A DNA stretch of 64,000 nucleotides from Microvirga subterranea (GTDB lineage: Bacteria; Pseudomonadota; Alphaproteobacteria; Rhizobiales; Beijerinckiaceae), in assembly GCF_003350535.1 (NCBI RefSeq), contig NZ_QQBB01000006.1:248001-312000 (forward strand), given 5' to 3'. Positions 1-9,483 of the stretch are shown here, piece by piece. How positions within the stretch are numbered: position 1 is the stretch's first letter; each line of letters starts with the position of its first letter. A program made the translations under genes and the position numbers. Below the pieces are notes generated by a model. That model had not been told where the DNA came from. It saw nothing but the letters and a program-made list of their open reading frames with translations, and made no database searches.

Positions 1-1
1 G

Positions 2-718
2 GGCTTCGGCTACAGCGCACGCCCCCGCCGGTTCTGGACCCCGCAGGCGCAGGCCCGGCTGCTCCATGCTGCGTACGAGCGGCTGGGCGTACGGAAGGCC
101 CATGTGCTCGGCCATTCCTGGGGAGCGCTCGTGGCTGCGGCGCTGGCGATCGAGTTCCCTGATTTCGTCGAGAGCCTCGTGCTCGAATCCGGCTACTTCT
201 ACCCGACGGCGCGCGCCGATGTGGTGCTCGTCTCGCAGCCTGCGATCCCGGGCGTCGGCGACGTCATGCGCTACACCGTCGCGCCGGTGGCTTCGCGCAT
301 CCTGCTTCCGAAGATCTTCCGGAAGATCTTCGCCCCGGCGCCGGTACCGGAGCAGTTTCACCGCCGCTTTCCCAGGGAACTCGTCCTGCGCCCCTCCCAT
401 CTGCGCGCAGCGTCGGAGGACGTAGCCCTCATGATCCCGGCCGCCATGTCGCTCCAGCATCGCTACCCCGGGATCAAGGCTCCCCTCTTCATCATCACGG
501 GCGGGGACGACCAGATCGTCGATGCCGGTCGCCATTCCATGCGCCTGCACCGCGCCGTGCCGGGCAGCGAGATCCTCGTCGTGCCCGGACTTGGTCACAT
601 GCTCCATCACCTGGCGCCGGATCTCGTGGTCGAGGCGGTCGATCGGGCCGCTCACCGCGCCGCACGGGCGCGTGCCGCGGCGTCCACGGACGGGACGGTG
701 GAGGCGCGCTGGCCCTGA
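2..718 (+). CDS. alpha/beta-fold hydrolase, 5' end outside the window
   Basis: The reading frame is already open at base 2, so the N-terminus lies outside the window; 238 residues are visible. The visible part has the nucleophile elbow GHSWG (visible residues 37-41, Ser 39), a strand leading to the acid in GGDDQIVD, and a C-terminal GLGHM carrying the catalytic histidine. This is the Ser-Asp-His order of the alpha/beta hydrolase superfamily. Substrate cannot be told: the family includes esterases, haloperoxidase-like enzymes and C-C hydrolases. It has no partner gene on its strand for 200 bases, so it gives no pathway hint. Ends in TGA at 716-718. Confidence 0.85.
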   Translation, partial: GFGYSARPRRFWTPQAQARLLHAAYERLGVRKAHVLGHSWGALVAAALAIEFPDFVESLVLESGYFYPTARADVVLVSQPAIPGVGDVMRYTVAPVASRILLPKIFRKIFAPAPVPEQFHRRFPRELVLRPSHLRAASEDVALMIPAAMSLQHRYPGIKAPLFIITGGDDQIVDAGRHSMRLHRAVPGSEILVVPGLGHMLHHLAPDLVVEAVDRAAHRAARARAAASTDGTVEARWP

Positions 719-783
719 GGGCTGTGCGGTCGCGTCTCAGAACGCCACGGTGCTCAAGATGATGGCCCGGACGTCCGCCGAAG

Positions 784-797
784 GTTGCCTTGGCAAC
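784..797. repeat. small inverted repeat in the intergenic gap
   Basis: GTTGCC-TT-GGCAAC, two perfect 6-base arms with a 2-base centre. It lies between the hydrolase stop (718) and the GTG start at 921. It could be a protein-binding palindrome; the loop is too short for an ordinary terminator and no T-run follows. Confidence 0.35.
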
Positions 798-920
798 GAT
801 TCCCGCCGATCCGCGGGCCGAGCGACGCGAGCTTGCCAGGGACTCCCGCCCCGTACTACTGGAACCTCGTCCCGGTCATGAGCCCGGGGCTTACAGCAAG
901 AGGGTCGAGGAAGGCGTCGC

Positions 921-2099
921 GTGGATCTGTTCGATGTGGTGGTGATCGGGGCCGGCGCGGCCGGCATGATGTGCGCCATCGAAGCCGGGAAGCGCGGGCG
1001 CTCGGTGCTTGTGGTGGACCATGCCGCGAAGCCCGGCGAGAAGATCCGCATCTCCGGCGGCGGGCGGTGCAACTTCACCAACCTGAACGCATCGCCGCAG
1101 AATTTCATCTCCGGAAATCCGAGCTTCTGCATCTCCGCCCTGCGCCGCTACACCCAGCGGGACTTCATCGCGCTCGTGGAGCGCTACGGCATCGCCTATC
1201 ACGAAAAGACCGTCGGGCAGCTCTTCTGTGACGGCCCCTCGACGCAGATCGTCAATCTGCTCCTGGCAGAGATGAGGCTCCATGGGGTGGTTCTGCGCCT
1301 CTCGACGAGCGTGGAGAGTGTCGAGAGGATCGGCGACGGATTCCAGATCACCCTGTCGACCGGTACAGTGACATGCCGGTCCCTTGTGGTGGCCTCTGGT
1401 GGAAAGTCGATTCCGAAGATGGGCGCAACCGGGTTCGGCTACGATCTCGCGGACCGGTTCGGCCTGAAGGTGACCGAGACGCGGCCGGCGCTGGTGCCGC
1501 TCACGCTCGAGCCCGGCATGCTCGAGCGCATGACGCCACTGGCCGGCGTTTCGGTCGATGCGGTGGTGGCATCGGGCAAGACCCGGTTTTCCGAAGCGAT
1601 GCTGTTCACCCACCGCGGCCTGAGCGGCCCCGCCATCCTTCAGATCTCCTCCTACTGGCGCGAGGGCGGCGAGATCACGGTCTCGATGGTGCCGCAGGTC
1701 AACGTGTTCGAGGAACTGCGTGCGGCCCGCAGCCGCAACGGGCGCCAGGCGCTCCAGACGGCACTCGCGGCCTTGCTGCCCAAGCGCCTGGCGCAACTGA
1801 TCGCCGAGAGCGAGCCGGGGCCGGCCAATTTGGCGGATTGTTCGGACAAATATCTTCGGAGGGTCGAAGCGGCCGTCAACCAATGGCGTTTCAAGCCGGC
1901 CGGTTCGGAGGGGTATCGCACGGCGGAGGTGACGTTGGGCGGCGTCGACACCCATGAACTTGACTCGAGGACCATGGAGGCGAAGCGTGTGCCCGGCCTC
2001 TACTTCGTCGGCGAGGTGGTGGACGTGACCGGCTGGCTCGGCGGATACAATTTCCAGTGGGCCTGGTCTTCCGGCTGGTGTGCCGGGCAGGTGGCCTGA
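921..2099 (+). CDS. HI0933/YhiN-family NAD(P)/FAD-dependent oxidoreductase
   Basis: A 392-residue flavoprotein. The N-terminal Rossmann motif VIGAGAAGMM (about residues 8-17) binds FAD, followed by the family signature ISGGGRCNFTN (about 47-57). The C-terminus GEVVDVTGWLGGYNFQWAW is the second FAD-contacting stretch of the family. These are hallmarks of the YhiN/BaiN family, soluble cytoplasmic flavoproteins of largely unknown physiological substrate. The start is GTG at 921, with a purine-rich GAGGAAG 7 bases upstream. Length is normal for the family (about 390-410). It appears monocistronic, with a converging small gene 26 bases downstream. Confidence 0.9.
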   Translation: MDLFDVVVIGAGAAGMMCAIEAGKRGRSVLVVDHAAKPGEKIRISGGGRCNFTNLNASPQNFISGNPSFCISALRRYTQRDFIALVERYGIAYHEKTVGQLFCDGPSTQIVNLLLAEMRLHGVVLRLSTSVESVERIGDGFQITLSTGTVTCRSLVVASGGKSIPKMGATGFGYDLADRFGLKVTETRPALVPLTLEPGMLERMTPLAGVSVDAVVASGKTRFSEAMLFTHRGLSGPAILQISSYWREGGEITVSMVPQVNVFEELRAARSRNGRQALQTALAALLPKRLAQLIAESEPGPANLADCSDKYLRRVEAAVNQWRFKPAGSEGYRTAEVTLGGVDTHELDSRTMEAKRVPGLYFVGEVVDVTGWLGGYNFQWAWSSGWCAGQVA

Positions 2100-2125
2100 G
2101 GGCGGTTCCGCCTTCCGGACGATGC

Positions 2126-2374
2126 TCAGCCATCTTCGGTCGCGTGGGATTTCAGCACGAGAGAAAACGGCAGCGTCGCGACCCTGCGGCGGTGCTCGTC
2201 CTCGATCTCGATCGCCCAGCGCGCCCAGTTGCGGAAGCGGCCCTCCCGAGTGGTGAGGTCGAGCACTGCGACGACCGCATGCTCCAGAGCCTCCCCGGGA
2301 TTGGTGCAGTTCTCGCCGCGCGTGTCGAGCACGTGCAGATGGCCGTTCCGCAGGTTGAAGTAATAGAGGGGCAC
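2126..2374 (-). CDS. DUF6894-type small protein
   Basis: An 82-residue protein starting at GTG (2372-2374) with VPLYYFNLRNGHLHVLDTRG. The pattern of an aromatic-rich first strand, a central ALEHA helix and a terminal WAIEIEDEHRRRVATLPF matches DUF6894. Members are short (about 70-90 residues), of unknown function and abundant in Methylobacteriaceae and Bradyrhizobium. A longer frame reaches 2473, but the extra N-terminal residues are Arg/Ser-rich and do not fit the family, so I chose the internal start. No clear Shine-Dalgarno sequence precedes it. Confidence 0.7.
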   Translation of the reverse strand: MPLYYFNLRNGHLHVLDTRGENCTNPGEALEHAVVAVLDLTTREGRFRNWARWAIEIEDEHRRRVATLPFSLVLKSHATEDG

Positions 2375-2769
2375 GGTGCGGCTGCTACAGCATATCGGCG
2401 CCTGCCGGTCGGTGATGAACGATCGGGAGACTGTGGGCGTAAAGCGCAAGGAAAAGCCCGTTCGACCGGGCATGATGGGTCATGGCGCAGCGGTCCCGCA
2501 GGGCGGTCGAGCGCGCCTGGTCCCTGCGCGAGACCCGAACGTCGGACGCAGCTTTGCCTTGTTCGGCAACGGACGCCGCTGCTTGGTCGCTTGCCGTCAT
2601 GAAACGCCTCAGGAAGTGCAACTCTGGAGCATCGAGCGGGCGCTCCGATTCGGAACCACCGCTCCTGAGCTTCGGCCGAGTTACATCGAAGTTTCATCTC
2701 CCAGTTGGGATAAAAACGCGCAGGGATTGCGTTGAGTTAAGGTGAACTGGCGCCTTTCGCCGGATTCTG
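2375..2769. other. 395-base gap without a supported gene
   Basis: Both strands contain open frames (a 78-codon frame on the minus strand at 2385-2621 and an 87-codon frame on the plus strand at 2482-2745). Neither has a Shine-Dalgarno sequence, a recognisable domain or a plausible composition. The A/T-richer stretch at about 2690-2745 is the likely promoter region of the LuxR-type gene that follows. Confidence 0.5.
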
Positions 2770-3423
2770 GTGTCCGTGATGGCGTGCTTCGATATCCCTT
2801 CGAGCCGGATAACGACGCTGGAATGCTTCGGGCGGATCTTCGACGCTCTCGGCTTCGCAACGGTGATCATCGGCGGCGAGGGGCAAGTCATGCATGTCAG
2901 CCACCTCGCCGAGCAGCACCTTGGAGCAGGCCTCGTCATCAAGTCGGGCACGCTGGCGGCGACCGATGCCGGCTCCGACAAGGATCTCCAGGCGATCCTG
3001 GGGGAGCACATCAGCGGGGCAAAGAGGGAGCGGGACGCCTTGGGCCTGCGTCGGATCGAGCGAAGGCCTCTGATCCTGCGGATCGTGGAGCTCACGCCGG
3101 ACATGCGGCCGATCTTCGACGAGGCGAAATTCGTGGCCGCTCTCGTCGACCCGGACGTCTGCCCTGAACCTTCGCCGGCCCTGCTGCAGCAGATCTTCGG
3201 CCTGACGAAGAGAGAGGCCCACGTGGCCCTCAAGCTCATGTGCGGAGATACGCTCCAGGAAATGGCGGAGCAGACAGGCGTCAGCGTCGGAACGGTGCGG
3301 ACCCAGGCCAAAGCGGTCTTTGCCAAGACCGGCACGAACCGGCAGGCCGAGCTGGTCGGAATCCTGACGAGGCTCGCCGTCATCTCGCACGAGCCGCGTC
3401 CGGCGGAGCCCACGAAATCCTAG
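2770..3423 (+). CDS. LuxR-type helix-turn-helix transcriptional regulator
   Basis: A 217-residue regulator starting at GTG 2770 (an in-frame ATG at 2779 is the alternative). The N-terminal two thirds look like a divergent PAS-like sensor (GFATVIIGGEGQVMHVS). The C-terminal LuxR/FixJ DNA-binding domain spans about residues 140-205: LTKREAHVALKLMCGDTLQEM, with the recognition helix in VSVGTVRTQAKAVFAKTGT. No phospho-receiver domain is present, so it is not a classical response regulator. The next gene on the same strand is the RTX peroxidase, whose upstream region carries an 11-base direct repeat; control of that gene is a guess. It is a paralogue of the regulator cut by the right edge of the window. 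Confidence 0.85.
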   Translation: MSVMACFDIPSSRITTLECFGRIFDALGFATVIIGGEGQVMHVSHLAEQHLGAGLVIKSGTLAATDAGSDKDLQAILGEHISGAKRERDALGLRRIERRPLILRIVELTPDMRPIFDEAKFVAALVDPDVCPEPSPALLQQIFGLTKREAHVALKLMCGDTLQEMAEQTGVSVGTVRTQAKAVFAKTGTNRQAELVGILTRLAVISHEPRPAEPTKS

Positions 3424-3471
3424 AACGCATTCGAGCGGAAGTCGCAAAACGTTCCACCTGAGCCGATCATC

Positions 3472-3508
3472 CGAGGGAGTACGTCCGGAAATCGCCCGAC
3501 GGAGTACC
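3472..3508 (+). promoter_or_regulatory. direct repeat upstream of the peroxidase gene
   Basis: CGAGGGAGTAC (3472-3482) and CGACGGAGTAC (3498-3508) are two 11-base copies differing at one base and spaced 26 bases start to start. They lie about 115-150 bases before the peroxidase ATG, in the only gap between it and the LuxR-type gene. Tandem sites of this kind often bind a regulator dimer; no binding protein is shown. Confidence 0.35.
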
Positions 3509-3623
3509 TCGTGGATCTTATTTGCCCGTTACCCAACCCTTGTCGTGTCTGGGCGGAGCGGCAGATTTTCCTCAGCATGAGCGCGATTTTTGATTCTTTG
3601 CTCTCAGGGTGGGGAGAACGAAG

Positions 3624-6218
3624 ATGGCAATGCAGCTTCGCGATTCCGATATCGCTCAGATCTTCAACATGGTTCAGAGCGGCAATATCCGCGATGCCAG
3701 CGGCATCGGGAACAACATCGCCAATCCCACGTGGGGAGCCGCGGGCCAGCCGTTCATCCGGCTGACAACGCCAAGCTACAGCGACGGGGTTTCGGGTCTG
3801 CCGGTCACGACATTCTCGCCGCGCGAAGTGTCGGATATCGTGTCGAACCAGGACAACGACGGCGACGGCACCGAGGAGAATATTCCGAACGGGTTCGGCG
3901 GCAGTGCCTTCCTGACGTTCTTCGGCCAGTATTTCGATCATGGCCTCGATTTAATCGGGAAGGGCGGAGCCTCGATCCCGATCGGTTCATCGACCTTTCT
4001 GATGAACGCGACACGTGCCAACCCTATGCCGGGCACGGGCAACGCCGACGGCATTCCCAATTCCGGTGATGAGGTCCCGGCGCAGTACATCAACCCCGTT
4101 TCGCCCTATGCGGACCAGAACCAGACCTACGGTTCGAGCGAGGCGGTGACCGACCTTCTGCGCAAATGGGTCCAGGGGCCGAACGGGCCGGTCGAGACCG
4201 CATATCTGCTCATGGGCAACACCGACGGATCGGGCCACGCCCTGCTGCCGACGCTGAATCATGTCCGGCAGAACTACCGGATCATGACCGGCGGCGAGCT
4301 CACGTCGGACGACATCGCCAATTTCGACGGCACGGGCCACGCCCTGCTGCTCGATTTCATCCCCGCCTTCAAAGGAGGCAATCCGGCGAACGGTCTCGAT
4401 CTCGACGCGCTCGGGAACTACTACATTGCCGGCGACGGACGCGTGAACGAGAACGTGGTGCTGACCTCGATCCACACAATCTGGGCGCGCAACCACAATT
4501 TCTGGGTCGACCACCTTCGAGCCCGTACCGGCAACACCTGGACCGAAGAGCAGTACTTCCAGGCTGCCAAGATCATCAACATCGCCGAGTACCAGAACAT
4601 CGTCTTCGGCGAGTTCGCCGACGCCATGGCGGGCGGGATCAAGCCGGGCGATCCGGCGCACGGGTTCACCAGCTATGATCCAACCGTGAATGCGGCGATC
4701 TCGGCGGAGTTCGCAAACTCGGCGTACCGGTTCGGCCACTCCATGCTCAACGAGACCGTGAGCTTCAAGAACGCCGATGGGTCTTTGGGCAACATGTCCC
4801 TGGTTCAGGCCTTTCTCAGCCCGGACAAGGTAAACCAGATCGGCGTCGAGGAACTGCTGCTCGGCGCGACGGGCGTCACGCATCAGGCGATCGATGTCGA
4901 CATCGTCAACGCCCTGCGCAACCAGCTCGTCGGCCAGCCGCTTGATCTGGCCGCCCTCAACATCTTCCGCGGCCGCGACACCGGCATCGCGCCGTTCAAT
5001 GCCGTGCGTGCGGAGCTTTTTGCGAAGACCGGCGACGCCAGTCTTCTTCCCTATTCCGGCTGGGCGGATTTCCAGCAGCGCAACGGGCTCTCCAATGCCT
5101 TCATCGCACAGCTGCAGCAGGCCTATCCGGAAGGCTTCCAGGCCATGGACCTGTGGGTCGGAGGCCTTGCGGAACGGCCGTCGCGCGGACAGCTCGGATC
5201 GACCTTCGGCTACATCTTCATCGAGCAGCTCGATCGCCTGCAGAAGGGCGACCGCTTCTACTACCTGCAGATTCTCGACAACACGCTGTTCTCGGCGGCT
5301 TCGAACATCGAGACCTTCTCCGACATCATTGCGCGCAACTCGAACATCAAGGGGCTCGCCGCAAACGTTTTTCTGGCGTCGCCGAACGGATCCACGAGCG
5401 GCAGCAAGGGGATCATCGTTCCTCCACCAGACCAGCCGCCGCAGCAGCCTCAGGATCCGGTGACGCCCGATACGCCCACAGGACCGTTCATCGGCACGGC
5501 GAAATCGGACAATCTCGTGGGCTCAGCTCATGACGACCTGATGAAGGGCGGGCGAGGCAACGACATCCTGCATGGACTGGACGGAAACGATCGGCTCTAC
5601 GGCGAGGACGGAAACGACCGACTCGATGGCGGCGCGGGAATCGACCGCATGTGGGGCGGGCGCGGCAACGACGTCTTCGTCGTCGACAATCGTCAGGACC
5701 GGACCTACGAGAGCCGGAACCAGGGCACCGACACGGTCAAGTCGTCCGTGTCCTATTCCCTTTCCGGAACGCATGTGGAGCGGCTCTATCTCGACGGATC
5801 GGCCAACATCAATGGCACGGGCAACAGTCTCGACAACCGCCTCTACGGCAATGCAGGCAACAACGTGCTGAAGGCGAGCTCGGGCAACGACATCGTCAGG
5901 GGCTATGCCGGCAACGACAAACTTTATGGCGGGAGCGGGAACGACAAGCTCTCTGGAGGAGCCGGCGACGATTGGCTTTACGGCGGCCCGGGACAGGATG
6001 TGTTCGTGTTCGAGAAGAACAGCGGACGCGACCGCATCAAAGACTTTCAGGTCGGCTTGGACAAGATCGACGTGCGGGCATGGTCGAACGTTCACGATCT
6101 AGCGGATCTGAGGATGACCCAGTCCGGCGCCCACGTCGTCATTCATCACGGTGCGGACATGGTGGTGGTCGAGCACGTCCAGCTCGCGGCCCTGAGCCTA
6201 AGGGATTTCCTTCTCTGA
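3624..6218 (+). CDS. secreted haem peroxidase with C-terminal RTX calcium-binding repeats
   Basis: An 864-residue protein. Residues about 20-590 form an animal-type haem peroxidase (An_peroxidase): distal histidine in GQYFDHGLDL (His 106), proximal haem ligand in YRFGHSML (His 372), and the family stretch ARNHNFWVDHL between them. A Pro/Gln-rich linker (about 593-620) leads to RTX nonapeptide repeats of the form GGxGNDxLxG in two blocks (about 625-690 and 735-790). It ends in a short C-terminal segment typical of type I secretion substrates. There is no N-terminal signal peptide, in keeping with type I export. ATG 3624 is preferred over GTG 3609 because GGGGAGA sits 6 bases before it. No type I transporter genes are nearby. 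Likely role: extracellular peroxide-dependent oxidation or halogenation. Confidence 0.93.
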   Translation: MAMQLRDSDIAQIFNMVQSGNIRDASGIGNNIANPTWGAAGQPFIRLTTPSYSDGVSGLPVTTFSPREVSDIVSNQDNDGDGTEENIPNGFGGSAFLTFFGQYFDHGLDLIGKGGASIPIGSSTFLMNATRANPMPGTGNADGIPNSGDEVPAQYINPVSPYADQNQTYGSSEAVTDLLRKWVQGPNGPVETAYLLMGNTDGSGHALLPTLNHVRQNYRIMTGGELTSDDIANFDGTGHALLLDFIPAFKGGNPANGLDLDALGNYYIAGDGRVNENVVLTSIHTIWARNHNFWVDHLRARTGNTWTEEQYFQAAKIINIAEYQNIVFGEFADAMAGGIKPGDPAHGFTSYDPTVNAAISAEFANSAYRFGHSMLNETVSFKNADGSLGNMSLVQAFLSPDKVNQIGVEELLLGATGVTHQAIDVDIVNALRNQLVGQPLDLAALNIFRGRDTGIAPFNAVRAELFAKTGDASLLPYSGWADFQQRNGLSNAFIAQLQQAYPEGFQAMDLWVGGLAERPSRGQLGSTFGYIFIEQLDRLQKGDRFYYLQILDNTLFSAASNIETFSDIIARNSNIKGLAANVFLASPNGSTSGSKGIIVPPPDQPPQQPQDPVTPDTPTGPFIGTAKSDNLVGSAHDDLMKGGRGNDILHGLDGNDRLYGEDGNDRLDGGAGIDRMWGGRGNDVFVVDNRQDRTYESRNQGTDTVKSSVSYSLSGTHVERLYLDGSANINGTGNSLDNRLYGNAGNNVLKASSGNDIVRGYAGNDKLYGGSGNDKLSGGAGDDWLYGGPGQDVFVFEKNSGRDRIKDFQVGLDKIDVRAWSNVHDLADLRMTQSGAHVVIHHGADMVVVEHVQLAALSLRDFLL

Positions 6219-6234
6219 CGGAGGCGGCCGTCAG
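6215..6234. terminator. shared hairpin between convergent peroxidase and histidine kinase genes
   Basis: CTGACGG-AGGCGG-CCGTCAG, perfect 7-base arms around a 6-base loop. The left arm contains the peroxidase stop TGA (6216-6218) and the right arm contains the reverse-strand stop of the kinase (6231-6233). No T-run follows on either side, so its strength as a terminator is uncertain. Confidence 0.5.
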
Positions 6235-8849
6235 TCCGAACCGCGTCGGCCCGGAAGCGGGATCACGTTCGAGCCGGCGGGCCTCGGCCGGAGCAATGCG
6301 CCGACGGCCGAGGCAAGCTGATCCTGCGTATAGGGCTTCGGGAGCCTCGGAATATCGAGAACCGAGCCTTCCGGCAGATCCGCATAGCCGGTGGCCAGCA
6401 GGATCTTCAGGTCGGGCCGGAGCTTCTGCGCCGCCCGCGCGAGGTCGAGCCCCGTCATTCCCGGCATGGCATAATCAGTCAAGAGAAGATCCACGGGCTG
6501 TCCCGTTCTCAAAATCTCCAGGGCCGCCGTTCCCGATCCGGCCTCGACTGCCGTGTGCCCGAGATCGTCGATCATGCTCACCGTGCTCATCAGGATGAGC
6601 GCATCGTCGTCGACCACCAGGATTGTCGACGGCGCAGCGGCCGGACTTGCGGCCGACACGCCGCTCGGTGCTTCGAGGCCGGCCTCGGTGATGGGCAGCC
6701 AGAGCTCCGCCGTCGTGCCTTCGCCGAGCACGCTCGACAGGCGCAGAGCCCCGCCGGACTGAGCGGCGAGGCCGTAGACCATCGACAGGCCGAGCCCGGT
6801 GCCCTTGCCGACCCCCTTGGTCGAGAAGAACGGTTCGACGGCGCGCTTGAGCGTGTCCTCGTTCATGCCTGTACCGGTATCCGAAACGCGCAGGCAGAGA
6901 TATCGACCCGATTGGAGGCCTTCCACCTGGCCGTCCATGACCTGGTTCTCGGTGAGTTGCACGGTCAGCTCCCCGCCCATCGGCATCGCGTCGCGCGCGT
7001 TGACGGCCAGATTGAGAAGGGCGAGTTCGAGCTGGTTCGGGTCTACCATCGCAGGGGACAGGCCCGGCGTGAGGTCGTAGCGGATCATCACACGCGGGCC
7101 GAGAGACCGTTCGAGCAGATCGCGGATCCCTTCGACGAGCCCGCCGACGTCCACGGCCTTGGCCTGAAGATCCTGCTTGCGTGCAAAGGCAAGGAGGCGC
7201 TGTGTGAGCGCGGCCCCGCGCTGAGCGCCTTGCAGGGCACCGTCAAGGTAGCGCTGGGCGCGAGGATCGCCCGTGATTCGCTTGCGCAGCAGGTCGAGGT
7301 TGCCGATCACCGCCATCAGGAGATTGTTGAAGTCGTGCGCCACGCCCCCGGTGAGCTGGCCGACGGCCTCGATCTTCTGCATTTGGCGCACCTGTTCCTC
7401 GAGCTGGCGTGTCTCGGTGATGCTCATCGACGTGCCGAGGAGCTTCTGGACACGCCCCTGCGCATCCAGGATGGGAATAACGATCACCCGCCGGATGAAA
7501 GGTCCGTCCGGGCCTTCGCCGGCAGCCTCGTACTCGACGGGCTCGCGTCGCGTTACGCAGCGCAGGTAGGCGTCCTGAATGGTCTCGCCAAGCTCTCCCG
7601 GGAATGCTTCCACAGGGGTGCGGCCGACGATCCTGTCGGGCGGCACGCCCAACACCCGCGTCAGGGCGGGATTGACCTCGTCGAACACGAACGTGCCGTC
7701 CTCCCGCACGCGGGACAGCAGCAGACCAGTCGGCGACTGCCGGAACAGGGCCTCGTACCGCGCCTCGCTTTCACGCCAGCGGGCGAAAACGTGCTGTTCG
7801 TGACGCGCCCGGCGCATGGCCACGGTGCTGATGCTCAGGAGCGCCAGCATCCCTGCCAAGCCGACGAAGCCGTGGAGAGCGACGTCCTTGTGCCACTGGG
7901 ACAGGATTGCGTCGACGCTGTGCCCGTAAGTGACATAAACCGGGTAGGACGCCAGCCTGCGGAAACCATAGATCCGCTCGATGCCGTCCACCTGGGAGAC
8001 GGTACGGTAAAGGCCCTGGTCTCCGGCCCTGATCGCCTGCATGAATGTGCTCGACGGGCTGAGCACCGCGTTCTGGCGAAGAGGGGCCGGACCGCGTGCG
8101 AGGACGGCTCCATCGGACCTCAGGATAGCCGTCGAGTCGCGGCTCGATGCCATGAACGGACGGTAGAAGGTGGCGAAATAGTCCGGCTGGAGCGACGTGA
8201 CGATCACGCCGTCGAACGACCCGTCCGGCGTCGACCGGCGCTTGGCCATGTTGAAGAACATCCGGTCCGGATTTGAGCGACCCGGATAGGGTTGTCCGAT
8301 GAAGAGACCGGTGTCCTTTTGCCGAAGCGCGACGAAATAGTCGCGGTCCGGAACATAGGAGCTTGCCGGCGCGGGGAAGAATGTGCTGCTGGCGCGCCCG
8401 CGCGCCTGGCCGTCGATGATCCAGATCGTGTCGACCTGATCGAGCTTGTCGTCGATCATCCGCAGATCCCGGTGAAGATTCTCGGAGGAGGCGATCTCGG
8501 ACCAAGTCATCCCGCGGACCCGCTCGTCGACCCTGTCGAGGATCAGGGCCTGCGTCTCCAGGACCCGCGTGGCATGCTCGCTCAGCACCTCCACCGTCCG
8601 CCGGATCATCTGCTCGGCTTCCTCGAAGCGCTGGGTATAGCTCTCCCACGCCGCGAAGGCGAAAAGGCCGAGGGGGACCAGGATGGCGGCAGCTATCATC
8701 AGCCTCAGCGACCTGAGGGATGGCGGCGTGGGCTGAGGGTGCGAGACGCTGGCGTCGAACAAATCGTGACTCACATACGCGACGGATGGGTGAGGCCGGC
8801 TGACACGTGCCGGAGAGAATAGGGCGGCCATCGCAAAGACAAGGGGCAT
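6231..8849 (-). CDS. hybrid sensor histidine kinase/response regulator
   Basis: An 872-residue membrane sensor. A first transmembrane helix (about residues 48-68) is followed by a periplasmic Cache-like sensor of about 240 residues and a second helix near 320-342. Then come a PAS domain (about 360-475), a HisKA domain with phospho-accepting His in [11 protein letters not shown] (about 505), an HATPase domain ([24 protein letters not shown]) and a C-terminal receiver with Asp in [13 protein letters not shown] (about 790). It probably phosphorylates its own receiver or passes phosphate to an unlinked partner, since no regulator lies beside it. The start is uncertain: ATG 8849 has no Shine-Dalgarno sequence, and ATG 8831 or a GTG about 80 bases in are alternatives. 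It converges with the peroxidase gene. Confidence 0.9.
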   Translation of the reverse strand: MPLVFAMAALFSPARVSRPHPSVAYVSHDLFDASVSHPQPTPPSLRSLRLMIAAAILVPLGLFAFAAWESYTQRFEEAEQMIRRTVEVLSEHATRVLETQALILDRVDERVRGMTWSEIASSENLHRDLRMIDDKLDQVDTIWIIDGQARGRASSTFFPAPASSYVPDRDYFVALRQKDTGLFIGQPYPGRSNPDRMFFNMAKRRSTPDGSFDGVIVTSLQPDYFATFYRPFMASSRDSTAILRSDGAVLARGPAPLRQNAVLSPSSTFMQAIRAGDQGLYRTVSQVDGIERIYGFRRLASYPVYVTYGHSVDAILSQWHKDVALHGFVGLAGMLALLSISTVAMRRARHEQHVFARWRESEARYEALFRQSPTGLLLSRVREDGTFVFDEVNPALTRVLGVPPDRIVGRTPVEAFPGELGETIQDAYLRCVTRREPVEYEAAGEGPDGPFIRRVIVIPILDAQGRVQKLLGTSMSITETRQLEEQVRQMQKIEAVGQLTGGVAHDFNNLLMAVIGNLDLLRKRITGDPRAQRYLDGALQGAQRGAALTQRLLAFARKQDLQAKAVDVGGLVEGIRDLLERSLGPRVMIRYDLTPGLSPAMVDPNQLELALLNLAVNARDAMPMGGELTVQLTENQVMDGQVEGLQSGRYLCLRVSDTGTGMNEDTLKRAVEPFFSTKGVGKGTGLGLSMVYGLAAQSGGALRLSSVLGEGTTAELWLPITEAGLEAPSGVSAASPAAAPSTILVVDDDALILMSTVSMIDDLGHTAVEAGSGTAALEILRTGQPVDLLLTDYAMPGMTGLDLARAAQKLRPDLKILLATGYADLPEGSVLDIPRLPKPYTQDQLASAVGALLRPRPAGSNVIPLPGRRGSD

Positions 8850-9096
8850 GATGTCGCCGGCGAGCGGTTGAGGCTTCCAGCTTGACTGTTATATGATGCC
8901 TTGCGCCTCAGCATGCGATTCCTCCACCCTTGGGCAGCCGGGTTTGTGCGCCGATCGGCGGACGGGAGGATTCCGCCACAGCGCCGCCTTGAAGGCGCGC
9001 TGTCATGGCGCTGGACGTCCGGGAGCGGACGTTCCGCTCACCACGCTTTCGTCGCCATTCATCGGGAATGGCGCGTTTTCTCAAGGGGACCGCACC

Positions 9097-9471
9097 ATGG
9101 GCGACGACAGGTTGCTGCGCAAAGAGATTCGGCTCCCGCTGGACATCGCGCGCACCCGGATCCGCCGCCATACGGGCCTCTATCCCGACGAGGATCTGAC
9201 GCGCGACGTCCTGAGCGTCTGCGACGAGGTGCTGACCTTCGTGGCCATGACGCCCACCCTGCGTGACGCGAGAGAGGCCGTGGAGGCCTGCTGCATACGG
9301 CTCTCGCAGGTTTCGGACCGCTTTTCGGAGCGCAATCTTGCGGCGATCTCGAAAGCGCGCGCTCAGGCGGTTGCGGCCATCGACAGACTGCAGGACGTGC
9401 TTCTGGAACGCCGCCGGTTCGAATGCAGGCCCCGCGTCGAATCCGTCGTCCTGCGGCAGCGAAGCCGCTGA
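9097..9471 (+). CDS. hypothetical protein, helical, 124 residues
   Basis: Not a family I recognise. ATG 9097 is preceded by AAGGGGA at a good distance, which is why I reject the longer frame reaching back to 8893. The product is predicted largely helical and charged (MGDDRLLRKEIRLPLD; later AISKARAQAVAAIDRL), without a signal peptide or membrane segment, so probably cytoplasmic. It ends 12 bases before the convergent FAD monooxygenase gene. Confidence 0.6.
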   Translation: MGDDRLLRKEIRLPLDIARTRIRRHTGLYPDEDLTRDVLSVCDEVLTFVAMTPTLRDAREAVEACCIRLSQVSDRFSERNLAAISKARAQAVAAIDRLQDVLLERRRFECRPRVESVVLRQRSR

Positions 9472-9483
9472 ACCCCGCTGGTT

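Noticed and set aside
891-1955. A 354-codon open frame on the minus strand opposite the YhiN-type gene.
   Set aside because: No domain or ribosome site; it is the mirror of the high-GC third positions of the real gene at 921-2099.
2385-2745. Small frames on both strands between DUF6894 and the LuxR gene.
   Set aside because: No Shine-Dalgarno sequence, no domain, and overlapping opposite frames with biased composition.
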